Assembly (NCBI GenBank): GCA_003105225.1 | Contig: PQAK01000137.1 | Span: forward strand, 1-21,310 | Length of the DNA stretch: 21,310 nt | Reading direction: 5' to 3' | Source of the DNA: Deltaproteobacteria bacterium | Lineage (GTDB): Bacteria; Desulfobacterota; Deferrimicrobia; Deferrimicrobiales; Deferrimicrobiaceae | Part shown: positions 7,663 to 16,402 of the stretch, one piece after another | Position numbering within the stretch: the stretch's first letter is position 1 | Layout of the letters: each line of letters starts with the position of its first letter | Notes under the pieces: model-generated | Seen by the model: only the letters and a program-made list of their open reading frames with translations | Database searches by the model: none | What the model was told of the DNA's origin: nothing | Position numbers and translations under genes: made by a program

Positions 7663-9316
7663 GGAGATTCGCCCTCCTCTCGGGAAGGAAGACGGAGAAC
7701 GTGCTTCCGTGCCCCGGTTGGGACCTGGCCTCGATGAATCCCCGGTGCATCTGCACGATCCTCTGGGAAATGGCCAGCCCCAGCCCCGTCCCCCCCTCCT
7801 TGGTGGTGAAGAACGGGTTGAAGATCTTGTCCGTGATGGCCGGATCGATCCCGGCCCCGCTGTCGCTGACCGTCGTCACCGCGTATCGCTCTCCCTGCCG
7901 GACCTGCGGGAACAGGTCGAGCCGGACCAGGCCGCCGGCGGGAGCGGCCTGCACGGCATTGCGCACGAGGTTCCAGAGGACCTGCTTCAGCTGCTCCGCA
8001 TCGCCGTCGACGAAAAGGTTCTTCAAGGGGAGCTTTTCCACTCCCACGCCTTTCTCCCGGGCCTCGCCGGCGCGGACCCCGTCGATGACCTCGCCGATCA
8101 GGTCCGCGATGTTCACCGGCCCCACGTTGCGCAGGGAGGGCCCCGTGTAAGCGAGAAAATCGGTGATCAAACCGTTCAGCCGGATGCTCTCCCGCTCGAT
8201 GATGTCGAGAAGCGTCCGGGTATCCCCCCGCAATTCCGGGAATTCCCGGAGCATCTGCGAGGATCCGGCGATCGAGGCGAGCGGATTCCGGATCTCGTGC
8301 GCCAGCCCGGCGGCGAGCTCTCCGACGCCGGCAAGCCGGTCGGCGATCCGGATCCGCTCCTCCATCAGCTTCACCGGAGTCAGGTCCTGGAAGATGACGA
8401 CCCTGCCGATCACCCTTCCCTCCGCGTCCTTCAAGGGAGAAGTGGAAAATCCGAGAAAGATTTCGGCGCCGTCGGCGCGGTGGAAAAAGACTTCCGCCCG
8501 GGGCATCCGGCTCTCTCCGCGGGGATCCAGAAGATCCAGGCCCCCCAGGACGCTTTCCACGTATTTTCCCGTCACCTCTTCCCGCCGGACCCCCAGGATG
8601 GTGCACGCCGTCTCGTTGATCAGGCTCAGCCTGCCGAGCATGTCGGCCGTCAGGATCCCGGACGGAATGTTGTCGACCACGTGCTTGTGGAACGATTCGA
8701 GCTTCTGCAGGTCATCCTCGCGGGCCTGGACGCGCTGGCGCGTCTTCCGGATGTCCTCCCCGAGCAGGCCGGACAGAACGCCGGTGATCAGGAAGCCGAT
8801 CGAGTTCGTGAGGGCGGGACGGAGGAACTGGGACCAGGCCAGGTGGACATCCTCGGACCCCGGAGGGACGAGAACGCCGCGCATCTGGAGATACAGCATC
8901 GAGACGTAGGAGACGGCGGACAAGACGGCCCAGAGCACCGCCCCCTTGAGGAACAGCTCCAGGCTCCCCAGCAGGATGATGATGACGTACATGAAAGAGA
9001 AAACGCTGTCGACCAGCCCCGTGGCGAACACGATGATGGAGACGAACGCCACGTCCACCAGCGCCTGGAAGATGGAGACCGGAAGGGACGGTGCGCCGCT
9101 GCTCCACAAGGCGAAACGGAGGAGGAGCCAGCCGTAGGAGAGGACGACGGCCGCGTAGAGATACTTGAAACCGCCCGCCAGGAACAGCTCGGGTTCCTGG
9201 AAATGGACCGAAACCACCGACGCCAGGAGGGCGAACGTGATCCCGGTGCGCACCAGCAGGAGGTTGCGCCCCCCGGAGGTTTCCTCCCCACGGCCCCCGG
9301 CAGATACCTCCGACAC
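7640..9316 (-). CDS. pilS: PilS-like membrane sensor histidine kinase
   Basis: A 558-residue kinase, probably in the inner membrane. Six hydrophobic segments lie at about 18-38, 45-70, 78-99, 102-124, 125-145 and 164-186. A PAS domain follows at about 208-315, then the HisKA domain with phospho-acceptor His340 in GLAHEIRNPLAS. The HATPase domain has an N-box around Asn449/Asn453, the G1 box SDSGAGI near 484-490, and FFTTKEGGTGLGLAIS near 502-517. Six TM segments plus PAS is the PilS layout, and the gene directly follows pilC, as in Geobacter. PilS normally phosphorylates the sigma-54 activator PilR to control pilin transcription. Here no pilR is adjacent; trmFO overlaps the 3' end. The GTG start at 9316 is 8 nt after pilC and has only a weak ribosome site; no better in-frame start precedes the first TM segment. 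Another class of six-TM sensor kinase cannot be excluded. Confidence 0.8.
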   Translation of the reverse strand: MSEVSAGGRGEETSGGRNLLLVRTGITFALLASVVSVHFQEPELFLAGGFKYLYAAVVLSYGWLLLRFALWSSGAPSLPVSIFQALVDVAFVSIIVFATGLVDSVFSFMYVIIILLGSLELFLKGAVLWAVLSAVSYVSMLYLQMRGVLVPPGSEDVHLAWSQFLRPALTNSIGFLITGVLSGLLGEDIRKTRQRVQAREDDLQKLESFHKHVVDNIPSGILTADMLGRLSLINETACTILGVRREEVTGKYVESVLGGLDLLDPRGESRMPRAEVFFHRADGAEIFLGFSTSPLKDAEGRVIGRVVIFQDLTPVKLMEERIRIADRLAGVGELAAGLAHEIRNPLASIAGSSQMLREFPELRGDTRTLLDIIERESIRLNGLITDFLAYTGPSLRNVGPVNIADLIGEVIDGVRAGEAREKGVGVEKLPLKNLFVDGDAEQLKQVLWNLVRNAVQAAPAGGLVRLDLFPQVRQGERYAVTTVSDSGAGIDPAITDKIFNPFFTTKEGGTGLGLAISQRIVQMHRGFIEARSQPGHGSTFSVFLPERRANLHAGGPAA

Positions 9317-9324
9317 CCTAGGGC

Positions 9325-10536
<1,212 letters not shown>

Positions 10537-10557
10537 CGGTTCCTCCGCGCGTGCCTT

Positions 10558-11655
10558 CTAGCTTCTTCTTCCCGCGCCCTGCGGGGCATTGTGCGCCGAC
10601 GAGATCAGGTTCCGGAACTCGTCGGGATCGGGGCTTCTGCCGATGGCCTCATCCAGCGTGATGTCCCGGCGCAGGTACGCGGCGATCAACGACTGGTTCA
10701 TGGTCTGCATCCCGAACTTGGCCTGCCCCACCTGCATCTGGGAGTAGATCTGGTGGACCTTCTCCTCCCGGATCAGGTTCCGGATCGCCGGGTTGGGGAT
10801 CATCACCTCCAGGCAGAGCACCCTGCCCATCCCCGACGCCTTGGGCAGGAGGATCTGGGAGACGACCCCTTCGAGGACGAACGACAGTTGGGCCCTCACC
10901 TGGGGCTGCTGGTAGGGAGGGAAGACGTCCAGGATGCGGTTGATGGTCTGGACGCACGAGTTGGTGTGCAGGGTGGCGAACACCAGGTGGCCGGTCTCGG
11001 CGACGGTCAGGGCCGCCTCGATCGTCTCCAGGTCCCGCATCTCGCCGATGAGCACGACGTCCGGGTCCTGCCGGAGGATGTGCTTCAGGGCCTTCTTGAA
11101 GCTCTGGGTGTCCGCGTTCACCTCCCGCTGGTTGATGACGCATTTCTTGTGCGGATGCAGGTACTCGATCGGGTCCTCGATGGTGACGATGTGCTCCTGC
11201 CGCTCCGAGTTGACCTTGTCGACCATCGCGGCCAGGGTCGTCGACTTGCCGGAACCCGTGGGCCCCGTGACCAGGACGAGCCCCCTCGGTTTCTTGCATA
11301 GGTCCTTGAGGATCGTCGGCAAGCCCAGCTCGTCGAACGTCCGCACCCGGAACGGGATCGTCCGGAAAGCGCCCGCCACGGCGCCCCGCTGCATGTAGAT
11401 GTTGGCCCGGAAGCGGCTCAGGCCCTTCACGCCGAACGAGAGGTCCAGCTCCCATTCCTCCTCGAAGCGCTGCTTCTGGGCATCGGTCAGGATGCTGTAG
11501 CAGAGCCGCTTCGTGTCCGTCGGGGTCAGCGGCTCCGCCGGCAGCGGGACGAGGCGCCCGTCCACCCGGATCGTAGGTGCGATCCCCGTCGTGATGTGCA
11601 GGTCGGAAGCGCCCTTTTCGTACATGACGCTCAGCATCTCGTGCATGGATACCAT
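10558..11655 (-). CDS. pilT: Type IV pilus retraction ATPase PilT
   Basis: A 365-residue hexameric motor ATPase that powers pilus disassembly, used in twitching, adhesion and DNA uptake. Walker A GPTGSGKS is at 131-138, the Asp box TIEDPIEY near 158-165, Walker B VVLIGEMRD near 200-208, and the His box TGHLVFATLHTN near 221-232. The C-terminal AIRNLIRE at 290-297 is the hallmark that separates PilT from PilB. ATG start at 11655 with AAGGAGA about 9-10 nt upstream; a second ATG three codons later is a possible alternative. It lies between pilB (33 nt gap) and pilC (21 nt gap). This position corresponds to the pilT4 copy in Geobacter, so other pilT copies may exist elsewhere. Confidence 0.96.
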   Translation of the reverse strand: MVSMHEMLSVMYEKGASDLHITTGIAPTIRVDGRLVPLPAEPLTPTDTKRLCYSILTDAQKQRFEEEWELDLSFGVKGLSRFRANIYMQRGAVAGAFRTIPFRVRTFDELGLPTILKDLCKKPRGLVLVTGPTGSGKSTTLAAMVDKVNSERQEHIVTIEDPIEYLHPHKKCVINQREVNADTQSFKKALKHILRQDPDVVLIGEMRDLETIEAALTVAETGHLVFATLHTNSCVQTINRILDVFPPYQQPQVRAQLSFVLEGVVSQILLPKASGMGRVLCLEVMIPNPAIRNLIREEKVHQIYSQMQVGQAKFGMQTMNQSLIAAYLRRDITLDEAIGRSPDPDEFRNLISSAHNAPQGAGRRS

Positions 11656-11688
11656 CGGCGTCTTCTCCTTGAAAGGTCTTCCGCCGCT

Positions 11689-13386
11689 TTAGTCGGGAGC
11701 GGTAACCCTCAGCACTTCCTCCAGCGTGGTGACCCCTTCCTCGAGCTTCGACAGTCCCGACTGCCGGAGCGTTTTCATCCCGAGCCGGACCGCCTCCCGC
11801 TTGACGTCGATCGCGGACCCGCCCCGCAGGATCAACTCCTTGATCTCCTCCTTGATCGGCATCACCTCGTAGAGGGCGACCCGCCCCCGGAACCCGGTGC
11901 CGTTGCAGTCGTCGCACCCCTTGCCCCGGGCGGGACGGGCATGCTTCAGCCGTTCGGCCTTCATGCCCGCATCCACGAGGGCCTTGGGAGGGATCTTCAC
12001 CTCCTGCCTGCAGGCCGCGCAGGTCCGCCGGGCCAGCCGCTGCGCCAGGATGAGGTTCAGGGACGAGGAAACGAGGAACGGCTCGATGCCCATGTTCAGC
12101 AGGCGGGTGATGGTGCTCGGCGCGTCGTTCGTGTGGAGCGTGGAGAGGACGAGGTGCCCGGTGAGGGCCGCCTTGACGGCGATCTCCGCGGTCTCGTAGT
12201 CGCGGATCTCCCCCACCATGATGATGTCGGGGTCCTGGCGCAGGAAGGAGCGCAGCGCCGCCGCGAAGGTCAGCCCGATCTCCTCCTTCATCTGCACCTG
12301 GTTGATCCCGGCGAAGTTGTACTCCACCGGGTCCTCCGCGGTGGAGATGTTGTCGGTCGTCTTGTTCAGGTCGGCAAGGGCCGAGTAGAGCGTCGTCGTC
12401 TTGCCCGAACCGGTGGGTCCGGTGACCAGGATCATCCCGTAGGGACGGTGGATGGCTTCCTGGAAGTCCTGGAGCGGCTCGGTCTCGAAACCGAGCTTGG
12501 TCATGTCCAGTTCGAGGCTTGCCTTGTCCAGGAGGCGCAGGACGATCTTTTCTCCGTGGATGGTCGGAAGCACGGAGACGCGGAAATCCATTTCCCGGCC
12601 TTTCCCCACCTTGAGCTTGATCCGGCCGTCCTGGGGGAGCCGCCGCTCCGCGATGTCGAGGCTCGACATGATCTTCAGCCGGGAGGAGAGCGCATTGCGC
12701 AGTTTCAGGGGCGGCCGCATCACCTCGTACAGCACCCCGTCCACCCGGTACCGGACGCGGAACTCCTTCTCGTACGGCTCGATGTGGATGTCCGACGCGC
12801 GCCGCTTGATCGCGTCGGTGAGCACGAAATTGGCGAGCTTGACGACCGGGGCGTCGTCGATTCCCCTCTCCTGGTCCAGGGCGTCGAGATCCTCTTCCCG
12901 AACGACCTCCAGGTCTTCGTCCAGCTCCGAGATGATGTCCTTGAACTCCATCGACCGGTCGAAGAACTTGTTGATCGCGGCGGTGATGTCCCGCTCCGAC
13001 GCCAGGACCAGCTCGACGGAGTACCCGGTCTTGAACCCGATGCCGTCGATGATCGCCATGTTCGAGGGGTCGGCCACCGCGACGATCATCTTCGATCCCA
13101 CGCGGTTGATCGGCAGGGCGAGGTGCTTCTGGACCATCTCCTCGGGGAGGAGGCGGACCACTTCGGCATTGATCTCGTACTTCGAGAGGTCGACCACGGG
13201 GATGTTGAACTGCCGGCCCAGGAAAGCGAGCAGTTCCTCCTCCTTGATGAAGCCGGCCTTGACGAGCACCGTACCGATCCGCTCCTTGGTCTTCTTCTGG
13301 GATTCGAGGGCGTGGCGCAGCTGTTCCGGGGTGATGAGGTTCCCCTTCAGGAGCATTTCACCGATTTTGGTAGCCATTACGGACAA
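11689..13386 (-). CDS. pilB: Type IV pilus extension ATPase PilB
   Basis: A 565-residue GspE/PilB-family motor ATPase that drives pilus polymerisation. The N-terminal MshEN/T2SSE_N region covers about 1-145. The motor has Walker A GPTGSGKT at 323-330, Asp box EDPVEY at 351-356, Walker B IIMVGEIRD near 388-396, and His box TGHLVLSTLHTN at 409-420. A tetracysteine zinc site (C456, C459, C491, C494) is present, as in PilB. TTG at 13386 is preferred because AAGGTGA lies 7 nt upstream; the ATG at 13377 would be about 16 nt from that site and gives MATKIGEMLL. The gene heads the pilus operon, with an AT-rich, palindrome-containing leader upstream. GspE of a type II secretion system is the alternative, but pilT next door argues for PilB. 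Confidence 0.95.
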   Translation of the reverse strand: MSVMATKIGEMLLKGNLITPEQLRHALESQKKTKERIGTVLVKAGFIKEEELLAFLGRQFNIPVVDLSKYEINAEVVRLLPEEMVQKHLALPINRVGSKMIVAVADPSNMAIIDGIGFKTGYSVELVLASERDITAAINKFFDRSMEFKDIISELDEDLEVVREEDLDALDQERGIDDAPVVKLANFVLTDAIKRRASDIHIEPYEKEFRVRYRVDGVLYEVMRPPLKLRNALSSRLKIMSSLDIAERRLPQDGRIKLKVGKGREMDFRVSVLPTIHGEKIVLRLLDKASLELDMTKLGFETEPLQDFQEAIHRPYGMILVTGPTGSGKTTTLYSALADLNKTTDNISTAEDPVEYNFAGINQVQMKEEIGLTFAAALRSFLRQDPDIIMVGEIRDYETAEIAVKAALTGHLVLSTLHTNDAPSTITRLLNMGIEPFLVSSSLNLILAQRLARRTCAACRQEVKIPPKALVDAGMKAERLKHARPARGKGCDDCNGTGFRGRVALYEVMPIKEEIKELILRGGSAIDVKREAVRLGMKTLRQSGLSKLEEGVTTLEEVLRVTAPD

Positions 13387-13393
13387 AGGACAA

Positions 13394-13400
13394 TCACCTT
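13394..13400 (-). promoter_or_regulatory. Ribosome binding site that decides the pilB start
   Basis: AAGGTGA lies 7 nt before the TTG at 13386 and about 16 nt before the ATG at 13377. The spacing favours TTG. Part of the site falls in one arm of the 14-bp palindrome. Confidence 0.55.
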
Positions 13401-13412
13401 ATAGGGCTATAA
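13399..13412. promoter_or_regulatory. 14-bp palindrome in the pilB leader
   Basis: TTATAG-gg-CTATAA is a perfect 6+6 inverted repeat. A third copy of the hexamer, CTATAA, lies at 13419-13424, 12 bp from the second. The palindrome touches the pilB ribosome site (AAGGTGA, 13400-13394). It could be an operator or an mRNA hairpin that hides the ribosome site. It sits in an AT-rich island in otherwise GC-rich DNA. Confidence 0.45.
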
Positions 13413-13439
13413 ATTACACTATAATTAGCATACATGGAA

Positions 13440-14318
13440 TCATCCATTTGCAATTGTTTTCCGCGCAATGGAAAGGAATTCCCCTCCCGGCACTTTTTTA
13501 CCCGTCCAGAGGAAAAAGCTTCTTGCCGCCTGGTGCGCCAGCATCCCCAAACCGTCGATGGCGGGAATCCCCCTTTTTTTCAGGCGTCGAACGAGGGAAG
13601 TGCCCCCCTGCCGGTATACTATATCGGCAAAGAAGGAAGTTTTCTCTACACTTGATATGGGGAAATATTTCCACTCCTCGGCAAGACCCAGGGAAGTGCA
13701 CTGCACGATCAGGTCCGCCCCGACAAATTCCCGCATCATATCCACAGTTTCCAGTTTCCCCGCGGCGATGGACGACGCCGGGAACCGGGGGGACAGGACC
13801 TTCGCGATTTCCCTTGCGCGTACGGGGTTCCGGTTCAGTATCGAGACCTCCCGGGCCCCGTTCCGGCACAGTTCATATGCGATTCCTCGGGCGGACCCGC
13901 CGGCTCCCAGAATCACCACCCGGCGGAATCGTCTCCCCCAACCGGCCGACTGCAGCGCGTCCAGGAAGCCGCTTCCGTCGGTGTTGTCCGCGACGAGCCT
14001 CCCCTGCCTGGCGATCATCACGTTCGCCGCCCCGCAGGCCTCGACCGCCTCCGACCGCTCATCGGCCAGGGCGGCCGCCGCTTCCTTGTACGGGATCGTC
14101 ACGTTCCCGCCCAGGAAATTTCCCGCGCGGACGACCCGGAAAAAATCTCGTAGGCACCCCGGGGGCAGCTCGACGCCGACATACCGGAGGGGAAGGCCGA
14201 GCCGGGAGATGACGCCGTTGTGCATGGCCGGGCTCAACGTATGGGCCAGGGGATGGCCGACGATGAAGAGGAGGGAATCCAGGAAGCCCCGCCTTCCGGC
14301 TATCCGAGAGCGGATCAC
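13440..14318 (-). CDS. aroE: Shikimate dehydrogenase (NADP+)
   Basis: A 292-residue enzyme that reduces 3-dehydroshikimate to shikimate in the chorismate pathway. Substrate-binding TLSPAMHN is at 27-34, the catalytic Lys78 lies in GNVTIPYKEA, and NTDGSGF with the conserved Asp114 follows. The NADP-binding loop LGAGGSARG lies near 137-145, with LNRNP further on as the NADP-type phosphate-binding segment. The C-terminal IDGLGMLAHQAA is typical. GTG start at 14318, overlapping the stop of the HNH gene as GTGA; no strong Shine-Dalgarno precedes it, so coupling is likely. The last ~200 bases look more AT-rich than most of the window. The pilB leader follows directly after the stop. Confidence 0.95.
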   Translation of the reverse strand: MIRSRIAGRRGFLDSLLFIVGHPLAHTLSPAMHNGVISRLGLPLRYVGVELPPGCLRDFFRVVRAGNFLGGNVTIPYKEAAAALADERSEAVEACGAANVMIARQGRLVADNTDGSGFLDALQSAGWGRRFRRVVILGAGGSARGIAYELCRNGAREVSILNRNPVRAREIAKVLSPRFPASSIAAGKLETVDMMREFVGADLIVQCTSLGLAEEWKYFPISSVEKTSFFADIVYRQGGTSLVRRLKKRGIPAIDGLGMLAHQAARSFFLWTGKKVPGGEFLSIARKTIANG

Positions 14319-14911
14319 CGTTCGAGTTCGAGGTTCCAGTAGGTGAAGTCGACCAGGTTGAGGAACGGCAGCCATTCCCGATGGACGGGGGCGCGGAGGG
14401 AAAATGCGTATTCCGGCCTCCACCGGGGCCGCGCGGGCCGGGTGATCGTGCGCATCCCGACCTCTTCGGGGAGCATGCCCCCTTTTTTCTTGTTGCACGG
14501 AAGGCAGCTGCAGACGATGTTTTCCCACGTGGCATCCCCTCCCCGCGATCTCGGGATGACGTGGTCCAGGTTCAGCTCGCTCCTGGGGTGGGACTTGCCG
14601 CAATACTGGCACGTGTTCCGGTCCCGGACGAAGATGTTGTGCCGGCTGAACCGGACGGTGCGCCTCGGAATCCGGTCATAGGCGACCAGGACGACGACCC
14701 TGGGGATGCGGATCGTCCTTCCCACCAGTCCCACCGCCTCGTCGCCGGCGTGGATGGAGAGCTCGCTCCACGACTGGTAATCGAACATCTCGTAGCTGGA
14801 ATTGATCGCCTTCGCGAGGCCGGAGTACAGGAGGCAGAAACCGCGCCGCACGTTCGTGACGTGGACGGGGAAAAACGCGCGGTTGAGGACGAGCACGCCG
14901 GAATTCAGCAT
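14315..14911 (-). CDS. Small HNH endonuclease-family protein
   Basis: A 198-residue protein with one HNH domain in its middle, about residues 95-145. A CxxC pair occurs in NTCQYCGK, followed by LNLDHVIPRSRGG with the catalytic-type DH, then ENIVCSCLPCNKKKGG with a second CxxC pair. These four cysteines should hold one zinc ion. The N-terminal VLVLNRAFFPVHVTNVRRG and the mid-region RIPRVVVL are common to a widespread group of standalone bacterial HNH proteins whose physiological role is not established. No adjacent methylase, Cas or toxin-antitoxin gene suggests a specific system. ATG start at 14911 with AAGGGG very close upstream. It overlaps aroE by four bases. Nuclease activity is inferred from the motif only. 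Confidence 0.88.
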   Translation of the reverse strand: MLNSGVLVLNRAFFPVHVTNVRRGFCLLYSGLAKAINSSYEMFDYQSWSELSIHAGDEAVGLVGRTIRIPRVVVLVAYDRIPRRTVRFSRHNIFVRDRNTCQYCGKSHPRSELNLDHVIPRSRGGDATWENIVCSCLPCNKKKGGMLPEEVGMRTITRPARPRWRPEYAFSLRAPVHREWLPFLNLVDFTYWNLELER

Positions 14912-14916
14912 GTCCC

Positions 14917-14946
14917 CTTATACAATGCCGGAAGGACACTCCTCAA
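14917..14946 (-). promoter_or_regulatory. Possible promoter just before the HNH gene
   Basis: On the minus strand TTGAGG (14946-14941) is followed after 18 nt by TATAAG (14922-14917). The -10 match is good and the -35 match is partial. A start 6-8 nt after the -10 box would fall at or next to the HNH ATG, which would make the transcript almost leaderless. That is odd, because AAGGGG before the ATG resembles a ribosome site. Treat as tentative. Confidence 0.3.
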
Positions 14947-14972
14947 CATGAAACTTGGTCCGCACCGGTCGA

Positions 14973-16388
14973 TCAATCCTCCCTTGCCGCGGCGGCCAGG
15001 AGCGCCGCCGCCAGGCCGGGCAGCTCCCCGTCCCGCACGGTCCGCACGTCGAGGAGCAGCTTCCCCTTGCCGATCCGCGCCGCCACCGGGGGATCCCCCC
15101 GCCGCAGCCTCTCCTCCAGTTCCTCGACGCGCACGTCCGGGTGGGTAACGGCGACGCAGAACGTGGGGATCCGGACTTCCGGCATCGCTCCCCCGCCCGG
15201 CGAGGAGTGCCCGGGCTCCACGGAGAGCGCCAGTCCCGCGCCTCCACCCGCCCCGACCCGCCGGACGAGCTTTCGCGCGCGCAGGCGCACGGAGCCTTCC
15301 TCTTCCGCGATCATCGACAGCACGGGGACGCGCGCCAGCGCCCTGCGCTCGTCGGCGTACAGCCGCAGCGTGGCCTCCAACGCCGCCAGGCACAGCTTGT
15401 CGATCCGGAGGGCGCGGGAGAGCGGGTGCTTCTTCAGCGGATCGACGATGGCCTTGCGGCCCGCGATGATCCCCGCCTGGGGCCCCCCGAGAAGCTTGTC
15501 CCCGCTGACCGTGACGACTCCGGGCCCCTGCTGGAGGGCCTGCCGGATCGTGGGCGTCCCCGGGATGCCCGCGGCGGCGAAATCGAAGACGGCCCCCGAC
15601 CCCAGGTCCTCCATCACGGGGATCCCCAGGCGATCGCCGAGCACGGCGAGCTCGGCGGCGGGCACCTCCTCGGTGAAACCGGATATGGTGAAATTGGAGC
15701 GGTGGACCTTGAGGAGCAGCGCGGTGCGGCCGGTGACGGCCGTCTCGTAGTCCGCGAGCCGCGTCCGGTTCGTGGTTCCCACCTCGACGAGCGTCGCGCC
15801 GCTTTCGGCCAGGATGTCGGGGATCCGGAACGATCCGCCGATCTCCACCAGCTCCCCGCGGCTGACGAGCACGTCCCTGCCCCGCGCCATGCCGGCCAGG
15901 CACAGGAGCACCGCCGCGGCATTGTTGTTGACGACGTGCGCCGACTCGGCGCCGGTCAGCGCCAGGATCCGTTCCTCGACGTGAAGGAGGCGCGAGGAGC
16001 GGGTCCCCGCCGCCAGGTCGAACTCCAGGTTGGAGTATCCGGAGGCCGCCTCGGTAACCGCACGGACCGCCTCCTCGGAAAGCGGCGCCCGTCCGAGGTT
16101 GGTGTGAATGACGATCCCGGTGGCGTTGATCACCCGCCGCAGCGAAGGCGCCTCCCCCCCCGCGATTTCGGCGGGCAGGCGGGACAGCAGCAGGCTCGTC
16201 CATTCCTCGCGGGTCCGGATGGTCCCCGCTCCGCCTCCGGCCGCCTCGCGGCGGAAAGCGAGGAGCACCCTGCGGACGGCGTCCACGACCACCGCCCGGG
16301 GGGTCCGCTCGAGAATCCGCCGCACGTCCCCGGATTCCATCAGGGAGGCGACGGAGGGAAGATTGCGCAGACGCTGCGGATCGGGCAT
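14973..16388 (-). CDS. selA: L-seryl-tRNA(Sec) selenium transferase
   Basis: A 471-residue PLP enzyme of the fold-type I group. It converts seryl-tRNA(Sec) to selenocysteinyl-tRNA(Sec) using selenophosphate and works as a decamer. An N-terminal tRNA-binding region covers about 1-75 and includes the family-typical LPSVASLM. RVINATGIVIHTNLGRAPLS at 85-104 and YSNLEFDLAAGTRSSR at 118-133 are SelA signatures. The PLP Lys298 lies in SGDKLLGGPQAGII. ATG start at 16388; only a GGGG stretch serves as ribosome site. It lies 14 nt after the GntR gene. selB, selD and selC (tRNA-Sec) are not in the window. Presence of selA implies the organism makes selenoproteins, but I found none coded here. Confidence 0.96.
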   Translation of the reverse strand: MPDPQRLRNLPSVASLMESGDVRRILERTPRAVVVDAVRRVLLAFRREAAGGGAGTIRTREEWTSLLLSRLPAEIAGGEAPSLRRVINATGIVIHTNLGRAPLSEEAVRAVTEAASGYSNLEFDLAAGTRSSRLLHVEERILALTGAESAHVVNNNAAAVLLCLAGMARGRDVLVSRGELVEIGGSFRIPDILAESGATLVEVGTTNRTRLADYETAVTGRTALLLKVHRSNFTISGFTEEVPAAELAVLGDRLGIPVMEDLGSGAVFDFAAAGIPGTPTIRQALQQGPGVVTVSGDKLLGGPQAGIIAGRKAIVDPLKKHPLSRALRIDKLCLAALEATLRLYADERRALARVPVLSMIAEEEGSVRLRARKLVRRVGAGGGAGLALSVEPGHSSPGGGAMPEVRIPTFCVAVTHPDVRVEELEERLRRGDPPVAARIGKGKLLLDVRTVRDGELPGLAAALLAAAARED

Positions 16389-16402
16389 CGGGATGCCCCG
16401 GG

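Larger units (their letters stand above)
13387..13439 (-). promoter_or_regulatory. AT-rich aroE-pilB intergenic region, probable pil operon promoter
   Basis: These 53 bases are the most AT-rich gap in the window and the only notable spacing within the aroE-to-kinase run. On the minus strand TATAGT (13423-13418) is a good -10-like box, but no convincing -35 box lies 16-18 nt upstream, so an activator-dependent promoter is possible. I see no sigma-54 GG-N10-GC element. The inverted repeat ATGGA-atca-TCCAT (13434-13447) spans the aroE stop codon. Confidence 0.4.

Noticed and set aside
9275..9287. GGAGG-ttt-CCTCC inverted repeat near the start of the sensor kinase gene
   Set aside because: It lies inside the coding region and is short. 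No in-frame start sits at ribosome-site distance from it, so no role is supported.
11656..11687. Possible hairpin around the pilT ribosome site (CGGCG and CGCCG arms)
   Set aside because: Only a 5-bp stem with a loop of about 20 bases, expected often in GC-rich sequence.
14315..14911. HNH protein as a defence nuclease, intron or intein endonuclease
   Set aside because: No methylase, specificity subunit, intron or intein boundary is adjacent, and the protein resembles a common standalone group.
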